Origin: a virus
IMG/VR virus record: IMGVR_UViG_3300021108_000002
Span: 1 to 57,446 of that record
DNA length: 57,446 nt
Strand: one strand, 5' to 3'
Shown: positions 8,698 to 18,078 of the stretch, piece by piece
Layout of the letters: the number at the start of each line of letters is the position of its first letter
Position numbering within the stretch: the first letter of the stretch is position 1
The notes under the pieces: generated by a model
Database searches by the model: none
Seen by the model: the letters and a program-made list of their open reading frames with translations, nothing else
Told to the model about the DNA's origin: nothing
Translations under genes and position numbers: made by a program

Positions 8698-10317
8698 TTA
8701 GAATGATCCTCCAGTAACTGGATTTCTCATAACAATTTTCAACACCTTGGTTGGGTCTTTAACCCAGATAGCTGGCATTGTCTGTGTCATGAATACACGG
8801 TAACCGTTGAACTGTCCAGAAGACTGGAAGCCTTGGGTACGTCCCATGTAGTCCATTGTACCGTTTTGGTAGAACCACTTCAATTGATTATCCCAAGATA
8901 ACTTCAACAAGAAGATGTTGTCGTTAGTATTCTGTGTGATATCAAAGATAATGAAATTATAAGAACTTAATGGGAAACCATCAATAATAGGGTTCTCAAT
9001 GTCGTTAGTATGAACGTTATCAAACGCTGGGTTCAATACAAACTTAACGTTAGCCAAGAAAGGAATAACGTATTGAGTGTATGCAAAACCAAAGTTTAGA
9101 TCCATACCTTTTCCAGTGATTGCTCCTACTTCAGATGCATTAATCACTAAGCCAGAGTTGATAGCCTCACGCTTAATAGCTTCGTTTACAAGCTTCATAC
9201 CACCAAGGCCAGTTTGTACAACTAATTCACGCTTAGGATCTGGACCTTGAAACTCAACTTTACCATTAAAGAAGTTGAAGATTTCAGACTTGAACAAATC
9301 TAAGTTGAAAGAACCTTTGTTATAAATACGCTTGTAAGAGTTATCCAACTGCTTCCAAAGACCTACAGACAATCTGATGTCATCTGGACCATCTTGCTTA
9401 ACCTTACCACCTTGACCCCACATTAAGTAGGTCTCAATGTCATTAGCAATTTTGCTCAAGTGAGCTGCTTCCATTGCAGTTAAGAATGTACGAGTAAGCT
9501 GTCCTGATTCGTAAGCTTTCTTTACATAATCTTTACCCATTGTAGAAGCCATAGTCTCCAAACTTGAAACTGAAGGATCAACACTCTTGTCGAAGTTTCT
9601 CCACATTTCAATAACTGGAATAGTTCCGTCAGCTTTCATTCCACCTTTCATCATCAAGTCAGCTCTAGAGCTTACAGAATAATGAACGTGAGCTTCAGCA
9701 CCACCTACGTAGTTGTAAAATTCACGGAAACCTGCATTGATGTTACCGATATCAGAGAAACGCTCACCGTATTCACCACGAGCAGATCCTTTACGGAACA
9801 CCTTAGTACCAACTTTAAGATATTTGTTATCCAAATACTTAGCGTTGTCGTTGTTTACCAACTGAACAGTGTAAATGAAACCGTCACCTGCTGGGATAAT
9901 ATCGTCAGCTGTGATGTACATTTCCACACCATTGTACTTGTCATAAGTGATGATATCACCATGACCAAAAGAACGCTTGTTAATTTTAATCTTGAAAGCT
10001 TGACCATCAATACCTTTAGTGGCATTTGCTGATTCAATATCTTCTGTAATGTATGGGAGATCCTGCGTTACTGGAATCTGCCACTTGTACTCACCACGTG
10101 CATTATCTACTGAGATAACGTTCTTACCGCCAAAGCTGGACATTTGGTACAAAGGCATTTCTACTTTTTGTGCCATAGCCCATAAATCTACTGGACCTAA
10201 ATCTGTAGGTTCAGCTGACTTTAGCAAGTTTGAAAGGTGGTAGCTGTCTACGTGCGAGCTAGTCTGGTAGCTGGTATCTCGTAGAAATATACCATTGTTC
10301 AAAACTGGAGTTGCCAT
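8698..10317 (-). CDS. Major capsid protein (HK97-fold expected)
   Basis: A 539-residue protein downstream of the portal and scaffold-like genes, at the position of the crAss-like capsid gene. An early motif, ARGEYKWQIPV, recalls crAss-like capsid proteins. Further on are long beta segments and a C-terminal stretch (YNFIIFDITQN, LKWFYQNGTMDYMGR). Its length suits the family. Codon use is G/C-richer than in neighbouring accessory genes, consistent with high expression. The fold is inferred; the identity rests on order, size and motif. Confidence 0.8.
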   Translation of the reverse strand: MATPVLNNGIFLRDTSYQTSSHVDSYHLSNLLKSAEPTDLGPVDLWAMAQKVEMPLYQMSSFGGKNVISVDNARGEYKWQIPVTQDLPYITEDIESANATKGIDGQAFKIKINKRSFGHGDIITYDKYNGVEMYITADDIIPAGDGFIYTVQLVNNDNAKYLDNKYLKVGTKVFRKGSARGEYGERFSDIGNINAGFREFYNYVGGAEAHVHYSVSSRADLMMKGGMKADGTIPVIEMWRNFDKSVDPSVSSLETMASTMGKDYVKKAYESGQLTRTFLTAMEAAHLSKIANDIETYLMWGQGGKVKQDGPDDIRLSVGLWKQLDNSYKRIYNKGSFNLDLFKSEIFNFFNGKVEFQGPDPKRELVVQTGLGGMKLVNEAIKREAINSGLVINASEVGAITGKGMDLNFGFAYTQYVIPFLANVKFVLNPAFDNVHTNDIENPIIDGFPLSSYNFIIFDITQNTNDNIFLLKLSWDNQLKWFYQNGTMDYMGRTQGFQSSGQFNGYRVFMTQTMPAIWVKDPTKVLKIVMRNPVTGGSF

Positions 10318-10362
10318 GAGGCTTTTAAATTTAAAGGGTTAATAATAAATAGTTTAAGTAAA

Positions 10363-11631
10363 TTAGCGTTTAAATATGTTTGTAGGTCTAGCAATCTTTC
10401 TAGATCTAGTTTCATCTTCTTCCTGATAAGTAGAAACATTCTTACGACTTTGTTCAGTCTTCAATTGTCTCACTGTTTGTTCTACCGCTTGGTTCTTCCC
10501 TTGTTTTACAAGAGTCTGACGGTATTCTTCAGGATTAGATAGTAACCAAAGTGCTTCAGCAATCAATGGGTAGTTAGGTTCTACAAACTGATACTTCTCT
10601 AAAAGATGACCCAACTGGTTAGTTGGTCTTCCACTAATAGAAGGATAGTTTGGTTGAACTAGTCCACTATATAACTGAGCCTGAGTTTTCTTATCCAACT
10701 TAAGTCCGTTGATCTCTGCCGGTCTAAGAGCTTCAAATACACTTTTCATGTAAGTGTCTGCTGCTTGTTCCTGCTGAATCTTTCTGCTTTCTTGTTCAAC
10801 AATCTGAGATTGTACAAACTCTTCTTGCATCTGATCCAACTTTGGCTTAAACTGCTTGGCTTTTTTCTCTAGTACTCCTAGATCTTTCCAAGTAGTTAGT
10901 TCTTCATCAATCTCCTCTTCGTTACCAAATCCGGTGGCTTGTAAATAAGATCTTACAATACCTTCCTGATCGTTCTCTTTAGTAGGGTCAAGCTGACGAA
11001 CTTGCTCAACTTGTGCTAGAGCTTGGAAAAGACCTTTTAAATCTTGTCCTCCATCTGCCACATACTTAGCTGCATATTGCAACTCTTCTGGTAGTGACTC
11101 AAAAAACTCTTGGGGTGTCTTAGCAGCAACTTCTTGTTTTAAGTTATCAATGTTGGCTTGCCATAGCTCCTCAACATCTTTCTCTCCAAGACCACCTAAG
11201 TACTCTTCAAGAGACTGGTTACCCTCATCATAGTCATCAAAAGCAAACATCTCTTTTGACTCTATTCGTTTTTTAAGAAACTCTACTAAGCCAGACTTTT
11301 CTGTCTTAGGTCTTCCACCTTTAGATTTAGATGGTTGATCAGCATCCTGATCATCATTATCATCTACATTCACAAGGTCATTAATAAAGTTTTTAGCTGC
11401 ATCAGGATCTTTTGGCTTTCCATCTGCATTTTCATCTTTATCAGTGTTATCTTCTTCATCTAGAAAGCTTGTATCAAACTTTCCTTGACTAAAGATGTTG
11501 GGTTTTTGGTCTTTTTTATCTTCAGTGCTAGGAGTAACGATGCTGTCTGCACCAGGTGCTCCTAACCAACTGTCAATATCAAGATCCACTTGTTGTACAG
11601 ATGTCTGTACATTGGTTTGAGTATCAGTCAT
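10363..11631 (-). CDS. Scaffold-like / capsid assembly protein
   Basis: A 422-residue, strongly acidic, largely helical protein. The N-terminal 110 residues are disordered and Asp-rich (DEEDNTDKDENADGKPKD), and the C-terminus is basic (RSRKIARPTNIFKR). A GGRPKTEK motif near residue 105 resembles an AT-hook-like basic patch. Between portal and capsid, an acidic coiled protein is the usual place for a scaffold, and the basic C-terminus could contact capsid subunits. The call comes from composition and location. Confidence 0.65.
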   Translation of the reverse strand: MTDTQTNVQTSVQQVDLDIDSWLGAPGADSIVTPSTEDKKDQKPNIFSQGKFDTSFLDEEDNTDKDENADGKPKDPDAAKNFINDLVNVDDNDDQDADQPSKSKGGRPKTEKSGLVEFLKKRIESKEMFAFDDYDEGNQSLEEYLGGLGEKDVEELWQANIDNLKQEVAAKTPQEFFESLPEELQYAAKYVADGGQDLKGLFQALAQVEQVRQLDPTKENDQEGIVRSYLQATGFGNEEEIDEELTTWKDLGVLEKKAKQFKPKLDQMQEEFVQSQIVEQESRKIQQEQAADTYMKSVFEALRPAEINGLKLDKKTQAQLYSGLVQPNYPSISGRPTNQLGHLLEKYQFVEPNYPLIAEALWLLSNPEEYRQTLVKQGKNQAVEQTVRQLKTEQSRKNVSTYQEEDETRSRKIARPTNIFKR

Positions 11632-11740
11632 TTTGTTTGGTTTTTTTGTGTATCTCTACATAATTAATATACAACTTAAATCTTAAAAATTTACTTATCC
11701 TGTAATATTTTTATCTAAGGTGTGGATAATAGAGCTATAA

Positions 11741-14491
11741 CTATTTTGTCTTTTTATCAGAAGATTTAGAGACATCATATTTATTTTTATTTTCTTTAGC
11801 AACTTGTAACTGTTTGTCTGCTATTTCTTTTCTAGCTTGTAATGATTCACGCTCAATCTGTAGTTTCTGATTACCCTGTTCTTTCTTAGTCATCTCAGAT
11901 TCACGCTTTAAGTTCATCTGATCTTGATAGCGTTGTTCCTGACGAATACCTTCTAAAGCATCTTGGTAATCTGACACCTGGTTTTGATTAATATCTACAG
12001 TGGCACCATAGCCAGCTGCTCTAATCTCTGCCACTGTAAGCTGTGTTTGTCTATCCATATCAGCTTGTTCAGATCTAAACTGTAGATCCATTGCTTTCTG
12101 CTTCTCTTGAGACTCAATCATCTGCTTCTGCATTTCTTGTTGCTGCTGCATTTCAGATTCTTTCTGAGACTGTACCTTTTGTTCTGCATTCTTAAGAACA
12201 CCAGTAAGTTCTGCAATAGACTCAGACTTAATAACATTACCTAGATCATAAATAGAAGCACCAGTGGTATTATTGTTAATAGCTAGTTGTTTAAGCTGCT
12301 CCATTACAGCACGAGAATTAGTCTTAGTGGTGCAGAATATGTTTAAGTCTCTCATTAACAACTCAGTGCCATTAATCTCAAAGTTTACCTTCTCATCTTT
12401 AGAAGTGATATACTGAAGACGTACACTAGGTTTGTTAGAATGATAATACTGAGCCAAGTCAGTTCTCATTTGGTGAACTCTTGGCATTAGGTTATCAGAG
12501 TGTTGTATGAAATACTGCTCTGTCTGTGCATAAGAAGCAGACATAGCTTGTTCAATACCTGTAGCTGTTTGTTGTGCAATAGCTTGACCCATACGTTGTG
12601 GGTTAAGACCAATCACCTCAAAAGCTTGGTTCTTGAAATAACTTGCTAAGTTTACACGAGAAAGTAAACGGTTAGTTTGTTCTAGGTTCAACACTTGATA
12701 GTGTTGGAAGTTAAGAGCATTCTCAGTGTTTGTAATAGACGTATCTAAAGGCAACATCTGGAAGTTCTTCATAGCCACATAGGCTTTGGCCAGATTATTT
12801 TTACCCCAATCTTCTCCCATGGAGTGACGAGGCAAAGAGTTCTGGTCCAACATAATAACCGTACCAAGCTCATCAACCAAGATGTCTGCTATTTGGTTAT
12901 TTACAATGTTATAGCCTATCTGGTATGGTTTCATAAGATCTACCAATGAAATACTGCGGGTATTACGATCACCGAACACAGAACCTTCCACTGGTAGTTT
13001 ACAGCCATATAATGTTGCATCTCCTTTAAACTGGAACGGAACTCTTCCTGGTTTGCCACCATTCAGTCCCAAATAAATTGGATTGATGCCACCTGGGTTA
13101 TTCATACCCCAAAACGCTGGTCTATTAGGACCAATCTTCACTCCACCCCATGTTTCATTAATCCAAATCCAGTCAATATGTTCACCAAAGATTAAGTTAT
13201 CTTTGGACTTTTGTTTGTATATAGATGTATTATACAAAGGCTTATCTGTCACTTTATATTCTTCAGTGATGATATCCTGTATAATTTCTCCTTCTTCTGT
13301 AATTTTAGTTAAGTGACCTATCTTACGTTGGCTCTTCCAATAAATAGTAGAAACACGTAATAAATGAGTCTTACCAAAATCCACAGTGTCTTCTGAGTCT
13401 GATAAGATCCATTCTACAATATCTCCTGTACCAAACTTAGTGTCGTATAAAGAAGTATATTGTCTATACCCCAATGATGGCATTTCTGTATTCCAATCAT
13501 GAGATTTAGTAGGATCATAATAAGTACCGTCATTCTGGTAACCCTGTACAGCATAGCCTGCTGAACGGACCGGATAGATGGCTTCTAAGGACTCCATTTG
13601 TTCCTCGTTCATCATCCATCCATACTTGTCAATAACGTCCGATACGGACATCATATCCATCTTACCGACCCAATTACCTTGGGAGATGTATCTAACATCT
13701 GGAGACTTATGATAAAAAGTTAAAAGTGGGTTCCAAAGTTCTAGTTCATAGTCATCTTCATTCATTTTAAAATGCCAGAACTCTCTATCTGTAATAAGCA
13801 TGTCTTTAAATCCACGCTCTTCTAATTCTTGTAGTTTAAATCTTTCCTCGTCTACAGACATCTGATGACTAGCCCATTGCTCAATCATAGACTTGTAGTC
13901 TTTACGGAAGAATCCTTCAATCTCAGGAAGTTGTTGTAAGCTTTCTGGAGCTAATGCTTTCTGCATTTCTTCAGAGTCAAGCTCAATACCCATAGCCATC
14001 ATCTCCATCATCATCTTCCTTTCAGCATCTTCAAGCAAGACTTTCTCCACCATACCACGCTTTTCTTCCATCATCTCGTTATGAGAGATGTCATCCATAG
14101 CTTTAAACATAATACGTGAGCTTCTTTTGGAAAACTCATTACATAATACGTTAATTACGTTAGGAATAATAGGATAAAACTTAAGTTCTAAAGCAGATTC
14201 ATCTTCTTTTGTAAGTGTGTCAATAAGATCTGCCATCTCATTATCCTCTTCTACAATATAATCAGCTTTGTCAATAATACCTTTAGCAAGCTTGTAGTTC
14301 TTCATCAGCCTACGAGCATTACGTCTAAGCTGTTTCATTCCTTGAAACTCTAGCCAATCTAGGTTCCAAGATCTCCACTCTTCGTCTTTTTCCTTTTCAG
14401 ATATAAACTGGACAGGCTGGGTAAGTGTACCCATTTTATTATAATCCGCCTTTTTCCCAGATTTAAGATCTAGAGCATTGTATATCTGCAT
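11741..14491 (-). CDS. Portal protein
   Basis: A 916-residue protein, in the size range of crAss-like portals, which are larger than most. The core includes a YKSMIEQWASHQM helix, WNPLLTFYHKSPDVRYISQG strands, and a stem/crown-like region with NPQRMGQAIAQQTATGIEQAM. From about residue 720 it is a long Gln/Glu-rich coiled coil (QKQMIESQEKQKAMDLQF) ending in a Lys-rich tail. Twelve copies would form the DNA entry channel and dock the terminase. The gene lies between terminase and scaffold, a canonical order. Confidence 0.85.
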   Translation of the reverse strand: MQIYNALDLKSGKKADYNKMGTLTQPVQFISEKEKDEEWRSWNLDWLEFQGMKQLRRNARRLMKNYKLAKGIIDKADYIVEEDNEMADLIDTLTKEDESALELKFYPIIPNVINVLCNEFSKRSSRIMFKAMDDISHNEMMEEKRGMVEKVLLEDAERKMMMEMMAMGIELDSEEMQKALAPESLQQLPEIEGFFRKDYKSMIEQWASHQMSVDEERFKLQELEERGFKDMLITDREFWHFKMNEDDYELELWNPLLTFYHKSPDVRYISQGNWVGKMDMMSVSDVIDKYGWMMNEEQMESLEAIYPVRSAGYAVQGYQNDGTYYDPTKSHDWNTEMPSLGYRQYTSLYDTKFGTGDIVEWILSDSEDTVDFGKTHLLRVSTIYWKSQRKIGHLTKITEEGEIIQDIITEEYKVTDKPLYNTSIYKQKSKDNLIFGEHIDWIWINETWGGVKIGPNRPAFWGMNNPGGINPIYLGLNGGKPGRVPFQFKGDATLYGCKLPVEGSVFGDRNTRSISLVDLMKPYQIGYNIVNNQIADILVDELGTVIMLDQNSLPRHSMGEDWGKNNLAKAYVAMKNFQMLPLDTSITNTENALNFQHYQVLNLEQTNRLLSRVNLASYFKNQAFEVIGLNPQRMGQAIAQQTATGIEQAMSASYAQTEQYFIQHSDNLMPRVHQMRTDLAQYYHSNKPSVRLQYITSKDEKVNFEINGTELLMRDLNIFCTTKTNSRAVMEQLKQLAINNNTTGASIYDLGNVIKSESIAELTGVLKNAEQKVQSQKESEMQQQQEMQKQMIESQEKQKAMDLQFRSEQADMDRQTQLTVAEIRAAGYGATVDINQNQVSDYQDALEGIRQEQRYQDQMNLKRESEMTKKEQGNQKLQIERESLQARKEIADKQLQVAKENKNKYDVSKSSDKKTK

Positions 14492-14496
14492 GATAG

Positions 14497-14778
14497 TTAA
14501 GTATTTAAGTCTGCTGAATTATCTACAGCTGTATTAATAAAAGATGTGCCAGTTGTAGAGATAAACGAAGGATAGTTAATACCTCTAGTAATTGAACTAC
14601 CTGTATTAGGAAAAATAGCCGTACCACTACTAGTTAAGTATTGTACTGGTTTATCCATCGGTTGTTTTGGCTCTTCATCCTTTAAAAGAAGCAAAGCTTC
14701 CTCAAGGCTTAGGTAGTTTTCTTTAATTAATCTAGAAAGAATAGTTACTTTTTGAGCATGAAGTTCTTGATTTTCCAT
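14497..14778 (-). CDS. Small protein between terminase and portal, function unknown
   Basis: A 93-residue protein. The N-terminal half is helical (LHAQKVTILSRLIKENYLSLEEALLLL) and could mediate assembly. The rest is Ser/Thr-rich and probably unstructured. It is tightly packed, with 2 bases to the terminase stop and 5 to the portal start. A role in portal-terminase assembly is possible but unsupported. Confidence 0.65.
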   Translation of the reverse strand: MENQELHAQKVTILSRLIKENYLSLEEALLLLKDEEPKQPMDKPVQYLTSSGTAIFPNTGSSITRGINYPSFISTTGTSFINTAVDNSADLNT

Positions 14779-14780
14779 AA

Positions 14781-16973
14781 TTATCTCATATTTTTAAAGG
14801 GATTACGTGGGCTTTTTGAATTAACTCCATTACCTTTAGAGCCACCTATATGTCTAAAGGGGCTCCAATTTAATTTACTAAATTTCTGGGAGTTATCCAA
14901 GTTTTCTTTTGTAACTTCTACACGTTTAGTCAGTCCTCTGTTACTCTGTTGCACCTTTGCAAACGCTATAAGAGCACAAAAAGCTACTAATCTATCTACG
15001 TTTAGACCATCTCTGTATGCTTGCATCTCTTTTAGAAGCATAATATCAGGAATACGTTCAACACCATATATTGTCTTTACAATGTCACCATTTTCTTTAG
15101 TCTCATAGTCTAGCTCTTCTTTTGTAAACTCTATACCATAAGATAGTACATTTCCTTTGAATAATGTACCTACGTTTTTCCAACCATATTCTTGGAATAC
15201 ATTTCTATTGGCACCAATATCTTTTAAAAATAAGATCATATCTTTTGGAACTAAGTACTTCTGCTTTCTTTTTGAAATCATGTACTGAATAAACAAAGCT
15301 ACGTTATTTTCTACAATAGTCCAGGCATTATACCATTCTATAAGAAGCTCAAGTCTTTCATGAGTTTTGTTAAGATCATCAAAACGTCCACACCATGATG
15401 CTACAATCATGTCACGTTCTATCTCGTTCTTTACAGATCCGTTACCATCATCCTTTATAACCTCCACTGGATTCTTATATACATATATAGAACATAGTGA
15501 ATCAGATGTAGTGGTCTTTCCTTCACTAACAGGGTCTACAGAAGCATAGTACATCCCAAATGTAGGATCTTTATGAGGTCTTTCGTAAATACACAATACT
15601 CCTTCTTTATCTTCTGTCTTCTTAGACACAGGAAAGTCCATGATAGGAATCTTTCTGGAAGGTTTGTCTACAATCTTACCCTCAGCATTACGAGATAGTT
15701 CTAAATATTCAGTGGGATATTCTTTATCTTGTATACGTTGCATTTGTTTAGCAACTAAGTGTGGAGGAAACACGCTCACCTTACGTGTTGCAAATGCTTC
15801 TTCTATACAACGAGGTTGCTGAGATACTGTCAACTGATAAGCTGCCGGATCTAAATCCTTTTTCATCTTATCAAACTCTTTTTCTAATGCTTCTAAAGCT
15901 TCTTCCACTTTAGAGTTACCCCATTGATCTATGTATGGAGGCATAGACCATTGTTCAGGAATAAACAAACCTGTTTTTCCTATTGTACCATCTTTATCAA
16001 TGAGATTAGACTCTACAGCATAAAATCCATTTTCTTCTGGATGCATGATGTATTCTTTCATAGGCTCGCACTGGTCTAAATCACCGACAGATCCAGCTGC
16101 AATAAACTGGCCCGTAATCATGTGACCAGACTTCAATGCTGGTTTCATAAACCCGTAAGTATCGTCCATCTTTGGAGCAATACCGGCTTCCTCATGAAAG
16201 AAATAGGTGACAGGTCCACCGACACCGTGTGTCGGGTCTTTCTCAAAGGAGTATAAGTTGATCGTGGATTTCAAACCTCTATAAGTGTCACGACCACCCA
16301 TTCTCACTTTAATCTGTTGCTGCCAAGCTCCCACCTTGTCTGGCTCTGCTGGTCTATACCATGCAGTGTGTTCATTTAAGAAGTTCTTGTATTCACCAAG
16401 AAACTTCCATGAACCTTTCTCATTAATGTAATCCTTTAGACTAGCTCCTATCTTTAATACAGCTCCTTCTTCAAACCAATACTGGTTGATTAGTTTAGCC
16501 ATATGAAAATATGAGGATGCTATCTGACGCTTCTTTAGAATGATAGCATGCTTATAATGTAATTCAGCTAAATGCTCATATAGAGCCATGTGATACTGTG
16601 CATCTCTCACCTTAGCAAAGTCAAACCTCTTTTCTTCTTTATCATAGATAGGAAGAAAGTTTAACCACATGTAATAGTCTCTACTTATAAACCAAGAGGT
16701 GCCAGCATCTTTAATAATTACACCGTTACGACATTTATTCTTTTGATCATTCCAGTATGTAATAAAGTCTTTACTCTTTATTGGTGCTGCACAGTAGTAT
16801 CCTTGTTTTTGAAACTTACGTCCTTCTTCATTAAAAATCTTACTAGTTTCATTAAAATTATACTTACCCGGCTCTTTAAACATAGATAAAAGAAAGTCCC
16901 TAAACTCTTCCATTGTATAGAATGTAGTTACATCCCATACGCCATTCTCGTATGTAGGTATTTCTTTAAACAT
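14781..16973 (-). CDS. terL: Terminase large subunit
   Basis: A 730-residue packaging motor. The ATPase half has a Walker A position occupied by ILKKRQIASSYF (about 145-156), lacking the usual GxxxxGK, as seen in divergent phage terminases. Walker B is VTYFFHEEAG (about 255-264). The nuclease half has SVDP (D480), VENN (E555) and a later NVDRLVAF segment (D660), the RNase H-like acidic triad. It ends in a basic tail (RNPFKNMR). The gene overlaps the start of 16973-17257 and precedes the portal. It would cut concatemers and pump DNA into the head. Recognition is by motif order and neighbours. Confidence 0.9.
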   Translation of the reverse strand: MFKEIPTYENGVWDVTTFYTMEEFRDFLLSMFKEPGKYNFNETSKIFNEEGRKFQKQGYYCAAPIKSKDFITYWNDQKNKCRNGVIIKDAGTSWFISRDYYMWLNFLPIYDKEEKRFDFAKVRDAQYHMALYEHLAELHYKHAIILKKRQIASSYFHMAKLINQYWFEEGAVLKIGASLKDYINEKGSWKFLGEYKNFLNEHTAWYRPAEPDKVGAWQQQIKVRMGGRDTYRGLKSTINLYSFEKDPTHGVGGPVTYFFHEEAGIAPKMDDTYGFMKPALKSGHMITGQFIAAGSVGDLDQCEPMKEYIMHPEENGFYAVESNLIDKDGTIGKTGLFIPEQWSMPPYIDQWGNSKVEEALEALEKEFDKMKKDLDPAAYQLTVSQQPRCIEEAFATRKVSVFPPHLVAKQMQRIQDKEYPTEYLELSRNAEGKIVDKPSRKIPIMDFPVSKKTEDKEGVLCIYERPHKDPTFGMYYASVDPVSEGKTTTSDSLCSIYVYKNPVEVIKDDGNGSVKNEIERDMIVASWCGRFDDLNKTHERLELLIEWYNAWTIVENNVALFIQYMISKRKQKYLVPKDMILFLKDIGANRNVFQEYGWKNVGTLFKGNVLSYGIEFTKEELDYETKENGDIVKTIYGVERIPDIMLLKEMQAYRDGLNVDRLVAFCALIAFAKVQQSNRGLTKRVEVTKENLDNSQKFSKLNWSPFRHIGGSKGNGVNSKSPRNPFKNMR

Positions 16974-17257
16974 TATTTAGTATTAACAACAGTGGTTATA
17001 TTACGAATCTCATTTACATCACCTTTAGACTTATGTAATAAGTGCAAAAGAGTGTTAAAATCTTTACTACGTAATACGCCATCCAGTTCACAATTGTCCC
17101 AATACTTGGTATACAAATCTCTCGGAATAGCATTCCATAGTTTATTGTAAGGATTAAAATGAAAAACCCAATCATGCATAAAACCATCAGTATCTGATAG
17201 AGGGGTAATTGCTGCAAACTCTTTAATTTCATAATCTGTGTAAACGTCTTGTGCCAT
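16973..17257 (-). CDS. Small protein upstream of terminase, function unknown
   Basis: A 94-residue protein starting at ATG 17257 (MAQDVYTDYEI), preceded by an A-rich leader like those of other genes here. A longer start at 17308 would lie inside a strong hairpin (17285-17313) and is less likely. The sequence contains an aromatic stretch (MHDWVFHFNPYNKLW) and a KSKGDVNEI helix. Its position just before the large terminase would suit a small terminase subunit, but no helix-turn-helix is evident. Confidence 0.6.
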   Translation of the reverse strand: MAQDVYTDYEIKEFAAITPLSDTDGFMHDWVFHFNPYNKLWNAIPRDLYTKYWDNCELDGVLRSKDFNTLLHLLHKSKGDVNEIRNITTVVNTK

Positions 17258-17284
17258 AGTTTTATAGTTTAATATTTTTAGGAA

Positions 17285-17380
17285 AGCAGAAGATGGGTGC
17301 GTGGACATCTGCTTTTACGACTGGCATTTCTAACCTCTAGGTATCCGCCCTTTCTACAGTTAAAGGATACATTCCAGTCA
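17285..17380 (-). ncRNA. Two hairpin elements downstream of the tRNA-like RNA
   Basis: Going leftward after the tRNA-like element, the minus strand forms a GACTGG/CCAGTC outer stem (about 17318-17379) enclosing a GTATCC/GGATAC stem. It then forms a hairpin from AGCAGATG and CATCTTCTGCT (17285-17313). No protein frame crosses them convincingly. They may be RNA processing or leader structures for the terminase operon. Confidence 0.4.
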
Positions 17381-17391
17381 ACCTAATATGC

Positions 17392-17560
17392 TGTAGAGGG
17401 TGGACTCGAACCACCAAGGTGAGATTCAATTGATGACAGTACGCTTGCAAGCTGGTGGTCTACCCCATATCATCAATCTATTTCTTTGTCACCGCCCACG
17501 AGACAGGTGGGTGCGTATGCCAGGGTCATAACTGAGACAACCCAATTTCGCCACTCTACA
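17392..17560 (-). tRNA. Non-canonical tRNA-like RNA with enlarged D loop and variable region
   Basis: The minus strand can fold with a perfect 7-bp acceptor (TGTAGAG at 17560-17554 with CTCTACA at 17398-17392), a canonical T arm (GGTGG TTCGAGT CCACC) and D-stem bases GCG/CGC. The D loop holds an extra 7-bp hairpin (GGGTTGT/ATGACCC). An anticodon-like arm CCCAC-CTGTCTC-GTGGG would read GTC (Asp). The variable region is about 76 bases, closed by GGTGA/TCACC with an inner 8-bp stem ATTGATGA/TCATCAAT. Total 169 bases, more than twice a normal tRNA. No 3' CCA is encoded. It could be a tRNA with insertions, a tRNA-like regulator, or two fused remnants. Confidence 0.5.
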
Positions 17561-17565
17561 ATGTT

Positions 17566-18078
17566 CTATTGATCATAAGCTAGATTCTGTCCTCCTCTAA
17601 CTTGTGATTGTTGTTCTTCTAACAAATCTCTATACACTCCTTTAAAGCTTTGTCTAACAGCATCAAATCTTTCTGCTATTCTAAGAATAGCTGTAGCAGA
17701 TCCATCTCTACCAGATGTCACTTTTTCTGTAGCCATAAACCCAGCCATATTATCTAGTGCAATCTTAATACCCTGGTATGCTCTATAGGTGGGGGTCTCA
17801 TACATTTTCTTACACATCTTTAACCCATTCACTATAAGATCATCTTCTGTAGAAAAATCCCCGTCTACTTCTGATATAATGATTTCTTCTTTGTCCATTT
17901 CCGGTACATCAAAAAAAGGATTTAAATCTGGATTAGGACATGTCATATAGAACAAATATGTAAACACCTTTACAGATTCATCACCATACTCATCCATTAT
18001 ATCTTTTAAAAACTTTAATGTGTAACAATGCTCACTTGGAACCACCTTACCATTTTGTATATCAAATAATCTTATCAT
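17566..18078 (-). CDS. Conserved phage protein, function unknown
   Basis: A 170-residue protein, acidic and mainly helical. Its pattern (CYTLKFLKDIMDEYGDE, YLFYMTCPNPDLNPFF, a C-terminal VRGGQNLAYDQ) resembles a family I associate with crAss-like and other Bacteroidota phages. It shares position 18078 with the upstream nuclease start-stop pair, so it is coupled to it, and ends 6 bases before the tRNA-like element. The function is not known to me; the setting suggests packaging or DNA handling. Confidence 0.65.
   Translation of the reverse strand: MIRLFDIQNGKVVPSEHCYTLKFLKDIMDEYGDESVKVFTYLFYMTCPNPDLNPFFDVPEMDKEEIIISEVDGDFSTEDDLIVNGLKMCKKMYETPTYRAYQGIKIALDNMAGFMATEKVTSGRDGSATAILRIAERFDAVRQSFKGVYRDLLEEQQSQVRGGQNLAYDQ

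Noticed and set aside
9682-10243. Plus-strand frames inside the capsid gene
   Set aside because: They are antisense shadows of a confidently called structural gene.
17285-17560. Group I intron in a tRNA
   Set aside because: I looked for the P7/P3 core and the usual intron boundary in the anticodon loop and found none. The extra bases sit in the D loop and variable region instead.
17392-17560. tmRNA
   Set aside because: The expected 5' and D-domain sequences and a tag reading frame are missing.
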